From Ignavibacteriae bacterium HGW-Ignavibacteriae-3 (lineage in GTDB: Bacteria; Bacteroidota; Ignavibacteria; Ignavibacteriales; Melioribacteraceae), in the NCBI GenBank assembly GCA_002839795.1, contig PGYS01000006.1, positions 1 to 64,000 on the forward strand: a stretch of 64,000 nt of DNA, read 5' to 3'. Below, one piece after another: positions 24,668 to 32,621 of the stretch. Positions within the stretch are counted from its first letter, which is position 1; each line of letters opens with the position of its first letter. The notes below the pieces were generated by a model. It worked only from the letters and a program-made list of their open reading frames with translations, was not told the origin of the DNA and did not search any database. The translations under genes and the position numbers were made by a program.

Positions 24668-25249
24668 ATGAAATCAAATAAAATCCTTTATATCAAGAAC
24701 ATGGTCTGCAACAGATGTATTAAGGTTGTAGGTGAAGAGTTTGACAAGCTGGGAATTGCTACCAGAAGCATTTCGCTTGGTGAAGTCGAAACTGAACAAT
24801 CTGCTGAAAATCTCCCTCTCGGAAAAATAAAAGAAGTCCTCGCAGTTAACGGGTTCGAACTCATAGAAGATAAAAAAGCCAGGCTGATCGAAAGAATTAA
24901 AAAATTTATTATAAAAATTATTTACGAAGAAAATTCCAATATTTCCGAAAATCATAAGTTTTCCATTCTGATTGAGAAGGAACTTGGATTGGATTACAAT
25001 TATTTGAGCAGTTTATTCTCCTCCCGGGAAAGCATCACGATTGAGCAGTATATTATTCTGCAAAAAATTGAACACGCGAAAGAATTATTAAAATACGGCG
25101 AGTTAACTCTTAGTGAAATTGCCTACAAATTAGGATACAGCAGCGTCCAGCATTTATCGAGTCAATTCAAAAAGACAACAGGATTTACCGCAAGTCAATT
25201 CAAGGTAATGACTGAAAATATGCGTAAACCGCTCGATAAAATTCACTGA
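24668..25249 (+). CDS. HMA-like/AraC fusion regulator of the copper genes
   Basis: This 193-aa protein joins two parts. Residues 4-70 resemble a heavy-metal-associated (ferredoxin-like) domain with the metal-binding core MVCNRCIKVV (Cys14 and Cys17). Residues 95-188 are an AraC-type DNA-binding domain with two helix-turn-helix units (LDYNYLSSLFSS and LSEIAYKLGYSSVQHLSSQF followed by KKTTGFTASQFK). The classic AraC C-terminal signature is clear. It lies 120 bp upstream of copZ-copA on the same strand, so I infer that copper binding to the N-terminal pair of cysteines controls these genes, replacing a CueR- or CsoR-type sensor. Which metal it senses is not visible from sequence. Confidence 0.85.
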   Translation: MKSNKILYIKNMVCNRCIKVVGEEFDKLGIATRSISLGEVETEQSAENLPLGKIKEVLAVNGFELIEDKKARLIERIKKFIIKIIYEENSNISENHKFSILIEKELGLDYNYLSSLFSSRESITIEQYIILQKIEHAKELLKYGELTLSEIAYKLGYSSVQHLSSQFKKTTGFTASQFKVMTENMRKPLDKIH

Positions 25250-25285
25250 ATTGCCATCCTCCCCTCTTTGAGACTGTCTATATAA

Positions 25286-25329
25286 AATTGTATAACTTTT
25301 TTAAGTAATTGTATAACGGTTACAACCGT
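25286..25329 (+). promoter_or_regulatory. Candidate operator of the copper operon
   Basis: AATTGTATAAC occurs twice as a direct repeat (25286-25296 and 25307-25317), 21 bp apart, i.e. two helical turns, as common for AraC-family sites. Immediately after is a perfect inverted repeat ACGGTT-AC-AACCGT (25316-25329). A TTG (25268-25270) lies 22 bp upstream of TAACTTTT (25293-25300), one base from TAnnTTTG, so the first repeat would overlap the promoter -7 element. The repeats are seen directly; assignment to the regulator is inferred from location. Confidence 0.45.
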
Positions 25330-25369
25330 AATGATGTTATTTTAAATTGTCCAATAAAAGGAGTTATAA

Positions 25370-25570
25370 ATGACAACTATGGAATTTAAAATTGAAGGAA
25401 TGAGCTGCGGTCATTGCGTAATGGCAGTAAAAAAAGAATTATCTAAACTCAGCCTTGAATCGGCAGAAGTTGAAATCGGTTCGGCGAAAGTAACGTTTGA
25501 TGAATCGGCGGTTGATTCAGTCAAAATCGAAGAAGCTATTTCCGAAGCGGGATATAAAGTGATTAAATAG
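25370..25570 (+). CDS. copZ: Copper chaperone, CopZ type
   Basis: This 66-aa protein is a single HMA domain with the metal site GMSCGHC (residues 10-16) and the normal beta-alpha-beta-beta-alpha-beta length. It begins MTTMEFKIEGMSC; the ATG is preceded by AAAGGAG at good spacing (an alternative ATG at codon 4 is possible). CopZ proteins shuttle Cu(I) to the efflux ATPase or to regulators. The copA gene follows after 12 bp and carries its own HMA domain, so chaperone and pump are co-expressed. Confidence 0.9.
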   Translation: MTTMEFKIEGMSCGHCVMAVKKELSKLSLESAEVEIGSAKVTFDESAVDSVKIEEAISEAGYKVIK

Positions 25571-25582
25571 AAAGGACGTGTA

Positions 25583-27814
25583 ATGAAAAAGATTGATATT
25601 CCTGTTGAAGGCATGACTTGCGCCAGCTGCGTTACCAGGGTAGAAAAGATAATAGGGAAATTCGAAGGTGTAAGAAATGTAAACGTTAATCTTGCTTCGG
25701 AACGTGTATCATTTGAAGTTGAAAATGATAACTTTGATTTGGAATCCGTTGCAGAGGCAGTTCAGGATTACGGTTATAAATTAAAACTGGATAGCTCAGC
25801 TGATAAAATCCGGTATTTATCGAGTGATGGGTCGCCGCTTAAGGAAAAGGATGAATACTTTGAAGAGATTAAGAAAGATTTTTTTCTTTCGCTCATCCTT
25901 ACAATTCCTCTTTTTACCATTAGTATGCTCGGTGATTATTCTTTCTTCCAAAGCCTCTGGCCGTTTTCTGTTGATTACACTAATAAAATATTATTAATCC
26001 TTACAACCCCGATAATCTTTGTCGCTGGTAAAAGATTTTTCAAAATATTCTGGTCAAACCTTAAACATTTTTCCGCCGAAATGAATTCACTTGTGGCAAT
26101 AGGAAGCGGTGCGGCTTACGGTTATAGTACGGTTGCAACTCTCTTTCCCGAAACTGTTTCACTTCACGGAGATTTGCCGCACGTCTATTTTGAAACAGCG
26201 GGAGTTATAATTACCCTCATTCTTATGGGAAAACTTCTGGAACACAACGCTAAAAGAAAAACCAATTCCGCTATAAAAAAACTGATGGAATTGAAGCCCA
26301 AAACTGCAAGAATTCTGGTCGGAGAAATAGAAACCGAAATTCAAATTTCTGAGTTGAAAACCGGCGATATTATCGTAATCAGACCGGGGGATAAGATTCC
26401 TGCCGACGGAATAATTAATTGGGGCAGTTCAGCGATAGATGAGGCAATGATTACCGGAGAGAGCATACCGGTTGAAAAAAATATCGGTTCAAAGGTTATC
26501 AGCGGCACTATCAATATAAACGGCGCGTTTAATTTTAAAGTGACCGAAGCCGGAGATAATACCGTTCTGGCTCAGATTATACGGCTCGTTGAGCAGGCGC
26601 AATCCTCTAAACCGCCAATCCAAAAAATGGTGGATAAAATCGCTTCTGTCTTTGTACCGGTAGTTGTGCTGTTTGCTATAGCAATATTTGTTGTCTGGTT
26701 ACTTATCGGCGGAGATAATTCCTTCAGTACAGCATTAATCAATTTTGTTGCCGTCCTGATAATTGCATGCCCTTGCGCGCTTGGACTGGCAACACCAACA
26801 GCAATTATAGTCGGAAGCGGTCTCGGTGCGTCGAATGGTATTCTGATACGTAACGGGGAAAGTCTTGAACTTGCTCAAAAGATTACTACAATTATTTTTG
26901 ATAAGACAGGCACACTCACCGAAGGAAAACCTGCGGTAACTGAAATTCTTCCTATGAATATTTCAGAAGATGAACTGCTTCAGCTCTGCGCTTCTCTTGA
27001 GTCGCAATCGGGACATCCGATAGCAGCGGCTATTGTAGAAGCTGCCAAATCAAAAAATATTTCTTTATCAAAACCGGAATCTTTTCAGAATTTATCCGGA
27101 TTCGGTTTAACAGGGATTGTTGAAGAGAAAGCGATAATTTCCGGAAACCTTAATCTGATGAGTGAGTATTCGATTAAAGTTGATAAAGCAGGAAAACAGT
27201 TTGAAGATTTATCAGCGGGTGGTAAAACTGTTATTTACATAGCGATCGATGGCGAGCTGAAAGGAATGATCGCGATTGAGGATAAATTGAAAGAGACTTC
27301 AGTCAAAGCAATTGAAGAATTAAACAGAATGGATATTAAAACTGTAATGCTTACCGGTGATAACAAAAGCACAGCTGAATCAATTGCACGTAAGGTAGGA
27401 ATTTCTGACTTCAGAGCGGAAGTTTTACCGGAGGGAAAAGCCAATATTGTTAAAGAATTTCAGAGCAAAGGAGAAGTGGTTGCTATGGTGGGCGACGGCA
27501 TTAACGACTCGCCGGCACTTGCTCAAGCAGATGTAGGAATCGCTATAGGGACGGGAACTGATGTAGCAATTGAAACTGCACAGATAACTCTGGTACAGGG
27601 AAATTTACTAAGTGTTTCAAAAGCAATTAACCTTTCACGTTACACCATTAGAACAATTAAACAGAATTTATTCTGGGCCTTCATTTATAATACGGTTGGA
27701 ATTCCGCTGGCTGCGATGGGGTTGCTGAATCCGATGATCGGAGCTTTGGCAATGTCATTAAGTTCAGTATCTGTTGTAAGTAATTCATTACGTCTAAAAA
27801 GGACTAAACTATAA
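25583..27814 (+). CDS. copA: Cu(+)-exporting P1B-type ATPase CopA
   Basis: This 743-aa inner-membrane pump exports Cu(I) from the cytoplasm. Domain order: one N-terminal HMA domain with GMTCASC (residues 9-15), membrane helices from about 95, the actuator TGES motif (about 292), the transmembrane metal site CPC within ACPCALGLATP (about 394-404), the phosphorylation site DKTGTLTEG (about 438), the SGHP motif (about 478) and the hinge GDGINDSPAL (about 637). The CPC and the absence of His-rich stretches fit the Cu+ subgroup. Only one N-terminal HMA domain is present, balanced by the separate CopZ. A palindrome beginning 5 bp after the stop may terminate transcription. Confidence 0.95.
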   Translation: MKKIDIPVEGMTCASCVTRVEKIIGKFEGVRNVNVNLASERVSFEVENDNFDLESVAEAVQDYGYKLKLDSSADKIRYLSSDGSPLKEKDEYFEEIKKDFFLSLILTIPLFTISMLGDYSFFQSLWPFSVDYTNKILLILTTPIIFVAGKRFFKIFWSNLKHFSAEMNSLVAIGSGAAYGYSTVATLFPETVSLHGDLPHVYFETAGVIITLILMGKLLEHNAKRKTNSAIKKLMELKPKTARILVGEIETEIQISELKTGDIIVIRPGDKIPADGIINWGSSAIDEAMITGESIPVEKNIGSKVISGTININGAFNFKVTEAGDNTVLAQIIRLVEQAQSSKPPIQKMVDKIASVFVPVVVLFAIAIFVVWLLIGGDNSFSTALINFVAVLIIACPCALGLATPTAIIVGSGLGASNGILIRNGESLELAQKITTIIFDKTGTLTEGKPAVTEILPMNISEDELLQLCASLESQSGHPIAAAIVEAAKSKNISLSKPESFQNLSGFGLTGIVEEKAIISGNLNLMSEYSIKVDKAGKQFEDLSAGGKTVIYIAIDGELKGMIAIEDKLKETSVKAIEELNRMDIKTVMLTGDNKSTAESIARKVGISDFRAEVLPEGKANIVKEFQSKGEVVAMVGDGINDSPALAQADVGIAIGTGTDVAIETAQITLVQGNLLSVSKAINLSRYTIRTIKQNLFWAFIYNTVGIPLAAMGLLNPMIGALAMSLSSVSVVSNSLRLKRTKL

Positions 27815-27818
27815 AATT

Positions 27819-27846
27819 GTAAAGACGCGCCATGGCGCGTCTCTAC
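27819..27846. repeat. 28-bp palindrome after copA (possible terminator or dispersed repeat)
   Basis: GTAAAGACGCGC-CATG-GCGCGTCTCTAC is a near-perfect palindrome with one mismatch in 12-bp arms, GC-rich against its surroundings. There is no T-run. Palindromes centred on GCGCCATGGCGC are a recurrent dispersed type in several phyla, which I note from general knowledge. It lies between copA and the cupin gene and may attenuate read-through. Confidence 0.65.
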
Positions 27847-27858
27847 AGAGGGAAGCAT

Positions 27859-28221
27859 ATGAAAAAATACGAACTGCAGACAAAGCCATTCATCGTTCCA
27901 ACAAACGACGGTAAATTAATTGAAGAGCATTTTGGGAAAGCCAGCATTGAGATCGGCGATTACAGTTTCGCTCACATGATCGCTCCTCCGGGATGGTCGG
28001 AACCATTCCAGACGCCCGAGTTTGATGAGATCACTTATGTCTTCAGCGGTAAGAAAAAATTTGAGGTTGATGGAGAGGAGATAATCTTAAAAAATAATCA
28101 ATCAATTTGCATCAGAAAGGGCAGTCGCGTACGGTATTCAAATCCTTTCGATCAGCCGTGTGAATATGTTTCAGTTTGTGTCCCGGCTTTTACGATTGAT
28201 AGGGTGAAAAGAGAAGAATAA
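27859..28221 (+). CDS. Small cupin-domain protein
   Basis: This 120-aa single cupin has the conserved double-stranded beta-helix pattern: GWSEPFQTPEFDEITYVFSGKK (cupin motif 1 region, residues 54-75, broken here after EFDE) and NNQSICIRKGSRVRYSN (motif 2). Some of the usual metal-binding histidines are replaced, with Glu retained at EFDE. The frame can extend to 27832, inside the palindrome, but the ATG at 27859 has AGAGGGAAG just upstream and gives a normal start (MKKYELQ). It resembles EutQ-like cupins of unknown substrate. It is co-oriented with copZ-copA but separated by a palindrome, so a copper role is not assured. Confidence 0.7.
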   Translation: MKKYELQTKPFIVPTNDGKLIEEHFGKASIEIGDYSFAHMIAPPGWSEPFQTPEFDEITYVFSGKKKFEVDGEEIILKNNQSICIRKGSRVRYSNPFDQPCEYVSVCVPAFTIDRVKREE

Positions 28222-28287
28222 ATATCCAATAGAACACAGATCGTCATGATTGGTTATGATTAATCTTAAAAGATCATAATCTGCCTG

Positions 28288-28392
28288 TCGTCGAGGACCA
28301 TTCCTCGACGATAAATGTAGAAGACATTAATAACAATCCTTTGAGAGATCTAATCCAGCCCAATTTCATTCGTCAGGGAGTGATCCCTGACG
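28288..28392. repeat. Dispersed hairpin repeat, copy 1
   Basis: A perfect hairpin TCGTCGAGGA-CCAT-TCCTCGACGA (28288-28311) and a second CGTCAGGGA-GTGA-TCCCTGACG (28371-28392) bracket a conserved centre containing CCTTTGAGAGATCTAATCCAG then CCCAATTTC. The centre and right hairpin recur in direct orientation at 28694-28791. It resembles a small non-autonomous mobile or REP-like element; there is no coding capacity. Confidence 0.8.
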
Positions 28393-28413
28393 TCCAGAGA
28401 CATGTACATTGCA

Positions 28414-28638
28414 TCATTCATATTTTGATTTTGCTTCTTTAATGACAAGATCGGCCGATCTTCTTTCTGTGTGACCGATCTTCAATTGCTTGTACCGTTC
28501 TTCAACTTCAGCCTGCCAGATTTTGTCCATGTTTTGAATCTCATCGGAATCGATACTTTCAAGAAGCATAAATGATAGTTCAGCTCTCTCTTTTGGAGAT
28601 AAAGCCAGTGCTGCTTTTTCTATTTCTTTAATACTCAT
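28414..28638 (-). CDS. Putative addiction-module antitoxin (unstable antitoxin family), orphan
   Basis: This 74-aa protein begins MSIKEIEKAALALSPKERAELSFMLLESID and continues with acidic and basic helices (MDKIWQAEVEERYKQLK). The phrase L-x-L-s-x-x-E-R-A-x-L-x-x-x-L-L-x-S-l is the signature of the 'putative addiction module component' family (TIGR02574, Pfam Unstab_antitox), usually paired with a RelE/ParE-type toxin of about 90-100 aa. No such toxin frame lies on either side: the gene is enclosed by the two repeat copies at 28288-28392 and 28694-28791. It is therefore an orphan, perhaps the remainder of a module disrupted or moved by the repeats. Confidence 0.75.
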   Translation of the reverse strand: MSIKEIEKAALALSPKERAELSFMLLESIDSDEIQNMDKIWQAEVEERYKQLKIGHTERRSADLVIKEAKSKYE

Positions 28639-28693
28639 TTATTGTCCGGATTAATTTCAATTAAATATCTTAAATAGATTTTTAATACGCAAA

Positions 28694-28791
28694 CGCAACC
28701 ATTCCTCGACGATTTTTGCAAGGCTTTAATGACAATTCTTTGAGAGTTCTATTCCAGCCCAATTTCTTACGTCAGGGAATGGTCCCTGACG
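28694..28791. repeat. Dispersed hairpin repeat, copy 2
   Basis: Matches copy 1 over the CCATTCCTCGACGA segment, the TTTGAGAG...TTCCAGCCCAATTTC centre and the terminal hairpin CGTCAGGGA-ATGG-TCCCTGACG (28770-28791). The left arm of the first hairpin is missing, so this copy is degenerate. With copy 1 it flanks the orphan antitoxin-like gene in direct orientation. Confidence 0.78.
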
Positions 28792-28814
28792 GCCGAAATA
28801 GAAAAGGATTATAA

Positions 28815-28839
28815 TTCCCCTCCTTTCAAAGGAGGGGAA
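28815..28839. terminator. Perfect palindrome after the IMPDH/GMPR-type gene
   Basis: TTCCCCTCCTTT-C-AAAGGAGGGGAA is a perfect 12-bp-arm inverted repeat, 8 bp past the stop of the gene at 28847 (minus strand). It could terminate that transcript, although no strong T-run follows. Its sequence also resembles common dispersed palindromes. Confidence 0.5.
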
Positions 28840-28846
28840 CTGAATT

Positions 28847-29863
28847 TTATTTTCGCGGGAGTCTTTCCAGGTATGAACTTGTGCTAAGCACGGCAAATGT
28901 ATTTATCTTCTTTAATTCATCGAGCGATTCGCAGTTAAGATAGCTCATTGAGCTTTTCAGTCCATCGGAGATAGCGTTAACAACACTTCTGACTGTACCT
29001 TTATACGGAACCATTGTCTCCTCCCCTTCGATGAACTCACCCTTCATCTTTACGCCGAATGATGCCGAACCCCGGTACTTCTTAAATAACTGATCGTTGT
29101 ATTTTATTACTTCACCGGGAGTTTCTTTTGTTCCGGCAAGCATTCTTCCGAGCATTACGGCATCCGCTCCCGCAGCCAATGCTTTGGCAACGTCGCCCGC
29201 ACTTTTAATTCCACCATCGGCTATCAATTCTATCTTTAATTTTTCTTCCTCACGGACGAAATATGTATCGATTACTGATGCGACCTGTCCTATTCCAATG
29301 CCCGTTTGAACAGATGTTGTACACACGCTTCCGCCTCCGATACCGATTCTTACAGCGTCGGCGCCGGCATCAACAAGCTGCCGCAAAGTTCCGCCGTGCG
29401 CTATATTTCCCACTATCACTTTAACTTTGTATTTTTTCTTTATCTCCTCACATTTTTGTAAAACGTGGGCGTTATTCGCGTTTGCCGTATCAATACATAC
29501 GATCAAATTGTTAGCGGCTATCTTCTCAAGCAGTTCATCTTCGGCGGTCAAACTAACTGAGACGGCCTGGATCCCCTCGATCACATTCCCGTTTGAGAAT
29601 AGTTCAGTTAGAGATGAATCGAATCTGTTTACTATTCCTATGCATCCGGAATTGGTAAGTTCCTTTGCCATGGCTATCCCGGTAACAGTATCCATCGGAC
29701 TTGATATAACCGGAACTGCCAATTCCTTTCCTAAAAATTTTGATTTAATATTTACTTCGGATCTTGTCTTGACCCGCGATACCTGTGTTGGGATCAGGCT
29801 AATATCGTCATAAGTAAGTGATAGTGAATAGCTGTTCAATTCATGTTTAGTGTAAATTTTCAT
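28847..29863 (-). CDS. IMP dehydrogenase/GMP reductase family enzyme without CBS domains
   Basis: This 338-aa TIM-barrel enzyme belongs to the IMPDH/GMPR family. The catalytic cysteine loop reads GGGSVCTTSVQTGIG (Cys about 183), the phosphate/XMP site ADGGIKSAGDVAKALAAGADAVMLG is split around residues 215-240, and the flap region has KKYRGSASFGVK and VPYKGTVRSVV. Length excludes the tandem CBS (Bateman) domains of typical bacterial GuaB. That leaves either a CBS-less IMP dehydrogenase or a GMP reductase (GuaC). The loop S-V-Q-T in place of the usual T-R-x-x-T/A-G is atypical for both, so I leave the direction of the reaction open. It is monocistronic and divergent from the POT transporter gene. 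Confidence 0.85.
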   Translation of the reverse strand: MKIYTKHELNSYSLSLTYDDISLIPTQVSRVKTRSEVNIKSKFLGKELAVPVISSPMDTVTGIAMAKELTNSGCIGIVNRFDSSLTELFSNGNVIEGIQAVSVSLTAEDELLEKIAANNLIVCIDTANANNAHVLQKCEEIKKKYKVKVIVGNIAHGGTLRQLVDAGADAVRIGIGGGSVCTTSVQTGIGIGQVASVIDTYFVREEEKLKIELIADGGIKSAGDVAKALAAGADAVMLGRMLAGTKETPGEVIKYNDQLFKKYRGSASFGVKMKGEFIEGEETMVPYKGTVRSVVNAISDGLKSSMSYLNCESLDELKKINTFAVLSTSSYLERLPRK

Positions 29864-29918
29864 TTAATTCTCCATTTAGGTGGAAGAGTATTTGTTGGAA
29901 AAAGCCGATATATTTTTT

Positions 29919-29990
29919 GTCACGTCGATCACGCTCATGGAACCATCTGTGGTTTAAGATTTCTCAGTCGTTCCACTTCTTCGAAATGAC
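29919..29990. repeat. 72-bp MITE-like remnant between divergent genes
   Basis: The stretch starts GTCACGTCGA and ends TCGAAATGAC, imperfect terminal inverted repeats of the GTCA-NN-TCGA type. Read on the minus strand it contains AAGAAGTGGAACGACTGAG, resembling short dispersed repeats common in Bacteroidota genomes. The rest of the 289-bp gap (29864-30152) holds no gene. An extended -10-like TGCTATACT lies at 30091-30099, about 60 bp before the POT gene. Confidence 0.4.
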
Positions 29991-30152
29991 AGTTTAATAT
30001 TTTTTAGATGTTTGTATTTATTAACCAAATATTTCCGGAGTTGAATCTATGCAATTTTCCCGTTCAAATCTTCTCCCTTATAAAAAATTCTGCTATACTT
30101 TTTATAAATAGATGATTTCCATATCTTGGCACAAACTTTTTAAGGAATACTG

Positions 30153-31493
30153 ATGGCTGAAACTAAAAAGCTCATTGGCTGGAAATTTCCAAAGGAATTT
30201 TGGCTCGCGAATTTAATGGAACTATGCGAACGTGCCGCTTATTATGGTTTTTTTATTGTTCTTACTCTGTATTTAACAGACATAGTGGGATTTGACGATA
30301 AGGCAACGGGAGTTGTTGCCGGTGTCTTCTTCGCAGGATTGTATCTTCTACCCCCATTCGCAGGAGCGATAGCGGATAAAATCGGTTTTAAGAACGGATT
30401 AATATTAGCGTTCGGCTTGCTGACAATCGGATACGCCCTTCTCGGAATGTTTCATGAAAAAATACTTGTATTATTATTTCTATTTATTATACTCGTCGGC
30501 GGATCATTTATTAAACCTCTTATCACCGGAACAGTCGCAAAACTTACGAATGAGGATAACCGCGCCAGGGGATTTGCATTATTTTACTGGGTGGTCAATA
30601 TCGGAGCCTTCTCCGGAAAAACGTTCGTGCCTTACATCCGTCAGGGAATCGGTGTTGAGTATGTTAATTTTTTCTCTTCCGCCATGGCCTTTGTGGCTAT
30701 GCTCTTCGCCATTTTCTTATTTAAGCAGAATGACACATCTCATCAGAATAAAACAATTGCAGATGTATTCAACTCGCTCAAAAGAATATTTTCACAGCCC
30801 CGATTGATAATTTTAACTTTAATTGTAACAGGCTTCTGGATTATTCAGCATCAGCTGTATGCAACAATGCCTAAATATGTGATTCGTCTGAGAGGCGATG
30901 AAGCCCGGCCTGAGTGGCTGGCGAATGTTAATCCCGCTGTTGTTGTTCTCTTTGTTGTACTTGTTACCAATATGATGAAGAAGAAAAAAGCTGTAACATC
31001 TATGTTTGTCGGAATGCTGCTGATGCCCCTCTCGGCATTTGCGATGTCATTCAGCAGCGGACTAGAAGGAATGGCCGGAGACAGTATTTCGATATTTGGA
31101 TTAATTTCTCTTCATCCGATTACGGTGATGTTAATTATTGGAATTGCAATTCAGGGATTGGCCGAATGCTTCATCTCACCCCGATTCCTGGAATATTTTT
31201 CTTATCAGGCACCGAAAGGTGAGGAAGGAGTATATCTTGGCTTCAGTCATCTGCATTCATTTTTCTCTGCGCTCGCGGGATTTATAATGTCCGGATTTTT
31301 ACTTGATAAATACTGTCCAGATCCCAAAACTTTACCGGCCGGATTAACTGAAATTCAGAGGGCCGCATATTATGCCGATGCCCATCTTATATGGTATTAT
31401 TTTGTGGCGATCGGCTTTGTTGCCGCTGTGGCATTGCTTGTCTTTAAGTTCTTCACTGAAAGAAATGATAAAAGGAAGGCGATTCCGACGTAA
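30153..31493 (+). CDS. POT-family (PTR2) proton-coupled peptide transporter
   Basis: This 446-aa major-facilitator protein with about twelve helices carries the POT signature in helix 1, NLMELCERAAYYGF (E-x-x-E-R-x-x-Y-Y-G), where the two glutamates and the arginine couple protons to di/tripeptide uptake. A second family cue is the 'GGSFIKPLITGTVAKL' segment around residues 120-135, similar to G-x-G-x-x-K-P in POT proteins. Some bacterial paralogues carry other substrates, so peptide specificity is inferred. The ATG follows TTTAAGGAA at good spacing. It is followed by a hairpin shared with the convergent amidase gene. Confidence 0.85.
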   Translation: MAETKKLIGWKFPKEFWLANLMELCERAAYYGFFIVLTLYLTDIVGFDDKATGVVAGVFFAGLYLLPPFAGAIADKIGFKNGLILAFGLLTIGYALLGMFHEKILVLLFLFIILVGGSFIKPLITGTVAKLTNEDNRARGFALFYWVVNIGAFSGKTFVPYIRQGIGVEYVNFFSSAMAFVAMLFAIFLFKQNDTSHQNKTIADVFNSLKRIFSQPRLIILTLIVTGFWIIQHQLYATMPKYVIRLRGDEARPEWLANVNPAVVVLFVVLVTNMMKKKKAVTSMFVGMLLMPLSAFAMSFSSGLEGMAGDSISIFGLISLHPITVMLIIGIAIQGLAECFISPRFLEYFSYQAPKGEEGVYLGFSHLHSFFSALAGFIMSGFLLDKYCPDPKTLPAGLTEIQRAAYYADAHLIWYYFVAIGFVAAVALLVFKFFTERNDKRKAIPT

Positions 31494-31501
31494 AATATAT
31501 A

Positions 31502-31533
31502 TTCGTCCCTCTGTCTTTATCAGCAGGGACGAA
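31502..31533. terminator. Hairpin between convergent genes
   Basis: TTCGTCCCT (31502-31510) and AGGGACGAA (31525-31533) are perfect 9-bp inverted repeats, with CTG/CAG able to extend the stem. Its position between the POT gene and the amidase gene fits a two-way terminator; there is no clear U-run. Confidence 0.5.
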
Positions 31534-31553
31534 GTAGATATATAATGCCGGTT

Positions 31554-32621
31554 CTAGTCTGAAATATTAACCGTCTTAGAATCCGTAACGGTGATTTTTT
31601 TATTGAACGGGAACGAATGGTTCCCGTTTTTATTTGCCGCAATAATTCTTACAGGATAATCCCCGGCAGCCGGTAGATCAATTTTAGCCGATACAATTCC
31701 CGTTAATTTATTAAATGAAAATTCTTTCTCTTCTTTATTAAAATAGACTACAACGGATTTAGGATTTATTCCCGCCGTATCTTGAACCATCCATGAAAAC
31801 TTTAAAAAATTATTTTCAACTTTAAGACTGTCCACAAGAAAATTTATCTCAGGTTTGCCCGCCCTAAAATATTTTCCGATGCCTCTGAATATTCCCCAAG
31901 CCTGAATCTGATTAAACTCCTCGTTATTAAGCCGGAGCTCTTCAAAATGACTTGTATGAAAAGCGCCTTCAACCAATACAGCCGGAATGTTGGCCTTTCT
32001 TAGTACAGAAAATCCCTGACCCGGATAAATATTATAGTCGGAGTACGTTCCATCGAACGAGCCGAGCCCTCCCGGATTTCCCATTACATAAGCCAGGTCA
32101 CGTTCAATATATCTTGCTATATCACGGTTACAAGGTTCATGCTCAAAATCGGTTTCTTTTGCATGGTAATAAACAGAAGTGTAGTTTGTAGAAATATCCT
32201 CTGCTTTTCCGGGAGCGTTATGGTGAATGCTTATAAATAAATCGGCGCCGCTTTTATTGGAAAGCTCGGACCGGTAACCGAGATCAACAGTCTTATCAAT
32301 TTCCCTTGAAATAAATACGGTTGCCCCCGCCTGCTCAAGATATTTTTTCAGATTCATGGCCACCCTTAAATTCACATCCGCTTCCACTACGTCACCCTTT
32401 TTATTTGTATTCCGGCGGTCTTCCCCGCCGTGGCCGGGATCCAGGAAAAGTTTTTTCCCTGAAATATATTTGGAATAATCTGCAATAGTTTTTTGGCGGA
32501 CATCTGTCTCTTTCCAGTCAGGCGGATATTCATAAAGGGGAACTACAGGCGCAGATGAACAGGCAGTTATTAACAGAGTAATGAAAACCACTGACGTTTT
32601 GATCAGATAACTTTTACGCAT
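31554..32621 (-). CDS. N-acetylmuramoyl-L-alanine amidase lipoprotein (Amidase_3)
   Basis: This 355-aa protein is an Amidase_3 family zinc hydrolase that cleaves the MurNAc-L-Ala bond of peptidoglycan. Signature pieces are LFLDPGHGGEDRRN (zinc His), EADVNLRVAMNLKKYLE (zinc Glu), ISREID, ISIHHNAP (zinc His-His) and VEGAFHTSHFEE (catalytic Glu). A lipobox ITACSSAP follows the signal helix, so it should be an outer-membrane lipoprotein. A C-terminal beta-sandwich-like region (about 275-350) may bind cell wall. The ORF can begin at 32657, but the ATG at 32621 has AAGGAGA just upstream and gives a proper signal peptide. The gene starts within the last 19 bp of the helicase gene. Confidence 0.88.
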   Translation of the reverse strand: MRKSYLIKTSVVFITLLITACSSAPVVPLYEYPPDWKETDVRQKTIADYSKYISGKKLFLDPGHGGEDRRNTNKKGDVVEADVNLRVAMNLKKYLEQAGATVFISREIDKTVDLGYRSELSNKSGADLFISIHHNAPGKAEDISTNYTSVYYHAKETDFEHEPCNRDIARYIERDLAYVMGNPGGLGSFDGTYSDYNIYPGQGFSVLRKANIPAVLVEGAFHTSHFEELRLNNEEFNQIQAWGIFRGIGKYFRAGKPEINFLVDSLKVENNFLKFSWMVQDTAGINPKSVVVYFNKEEKEFSFNKLTGIVSAKIDLPAAGDYPVRIIAANKNGNHSFPFNKKITVTDSKTVNISD

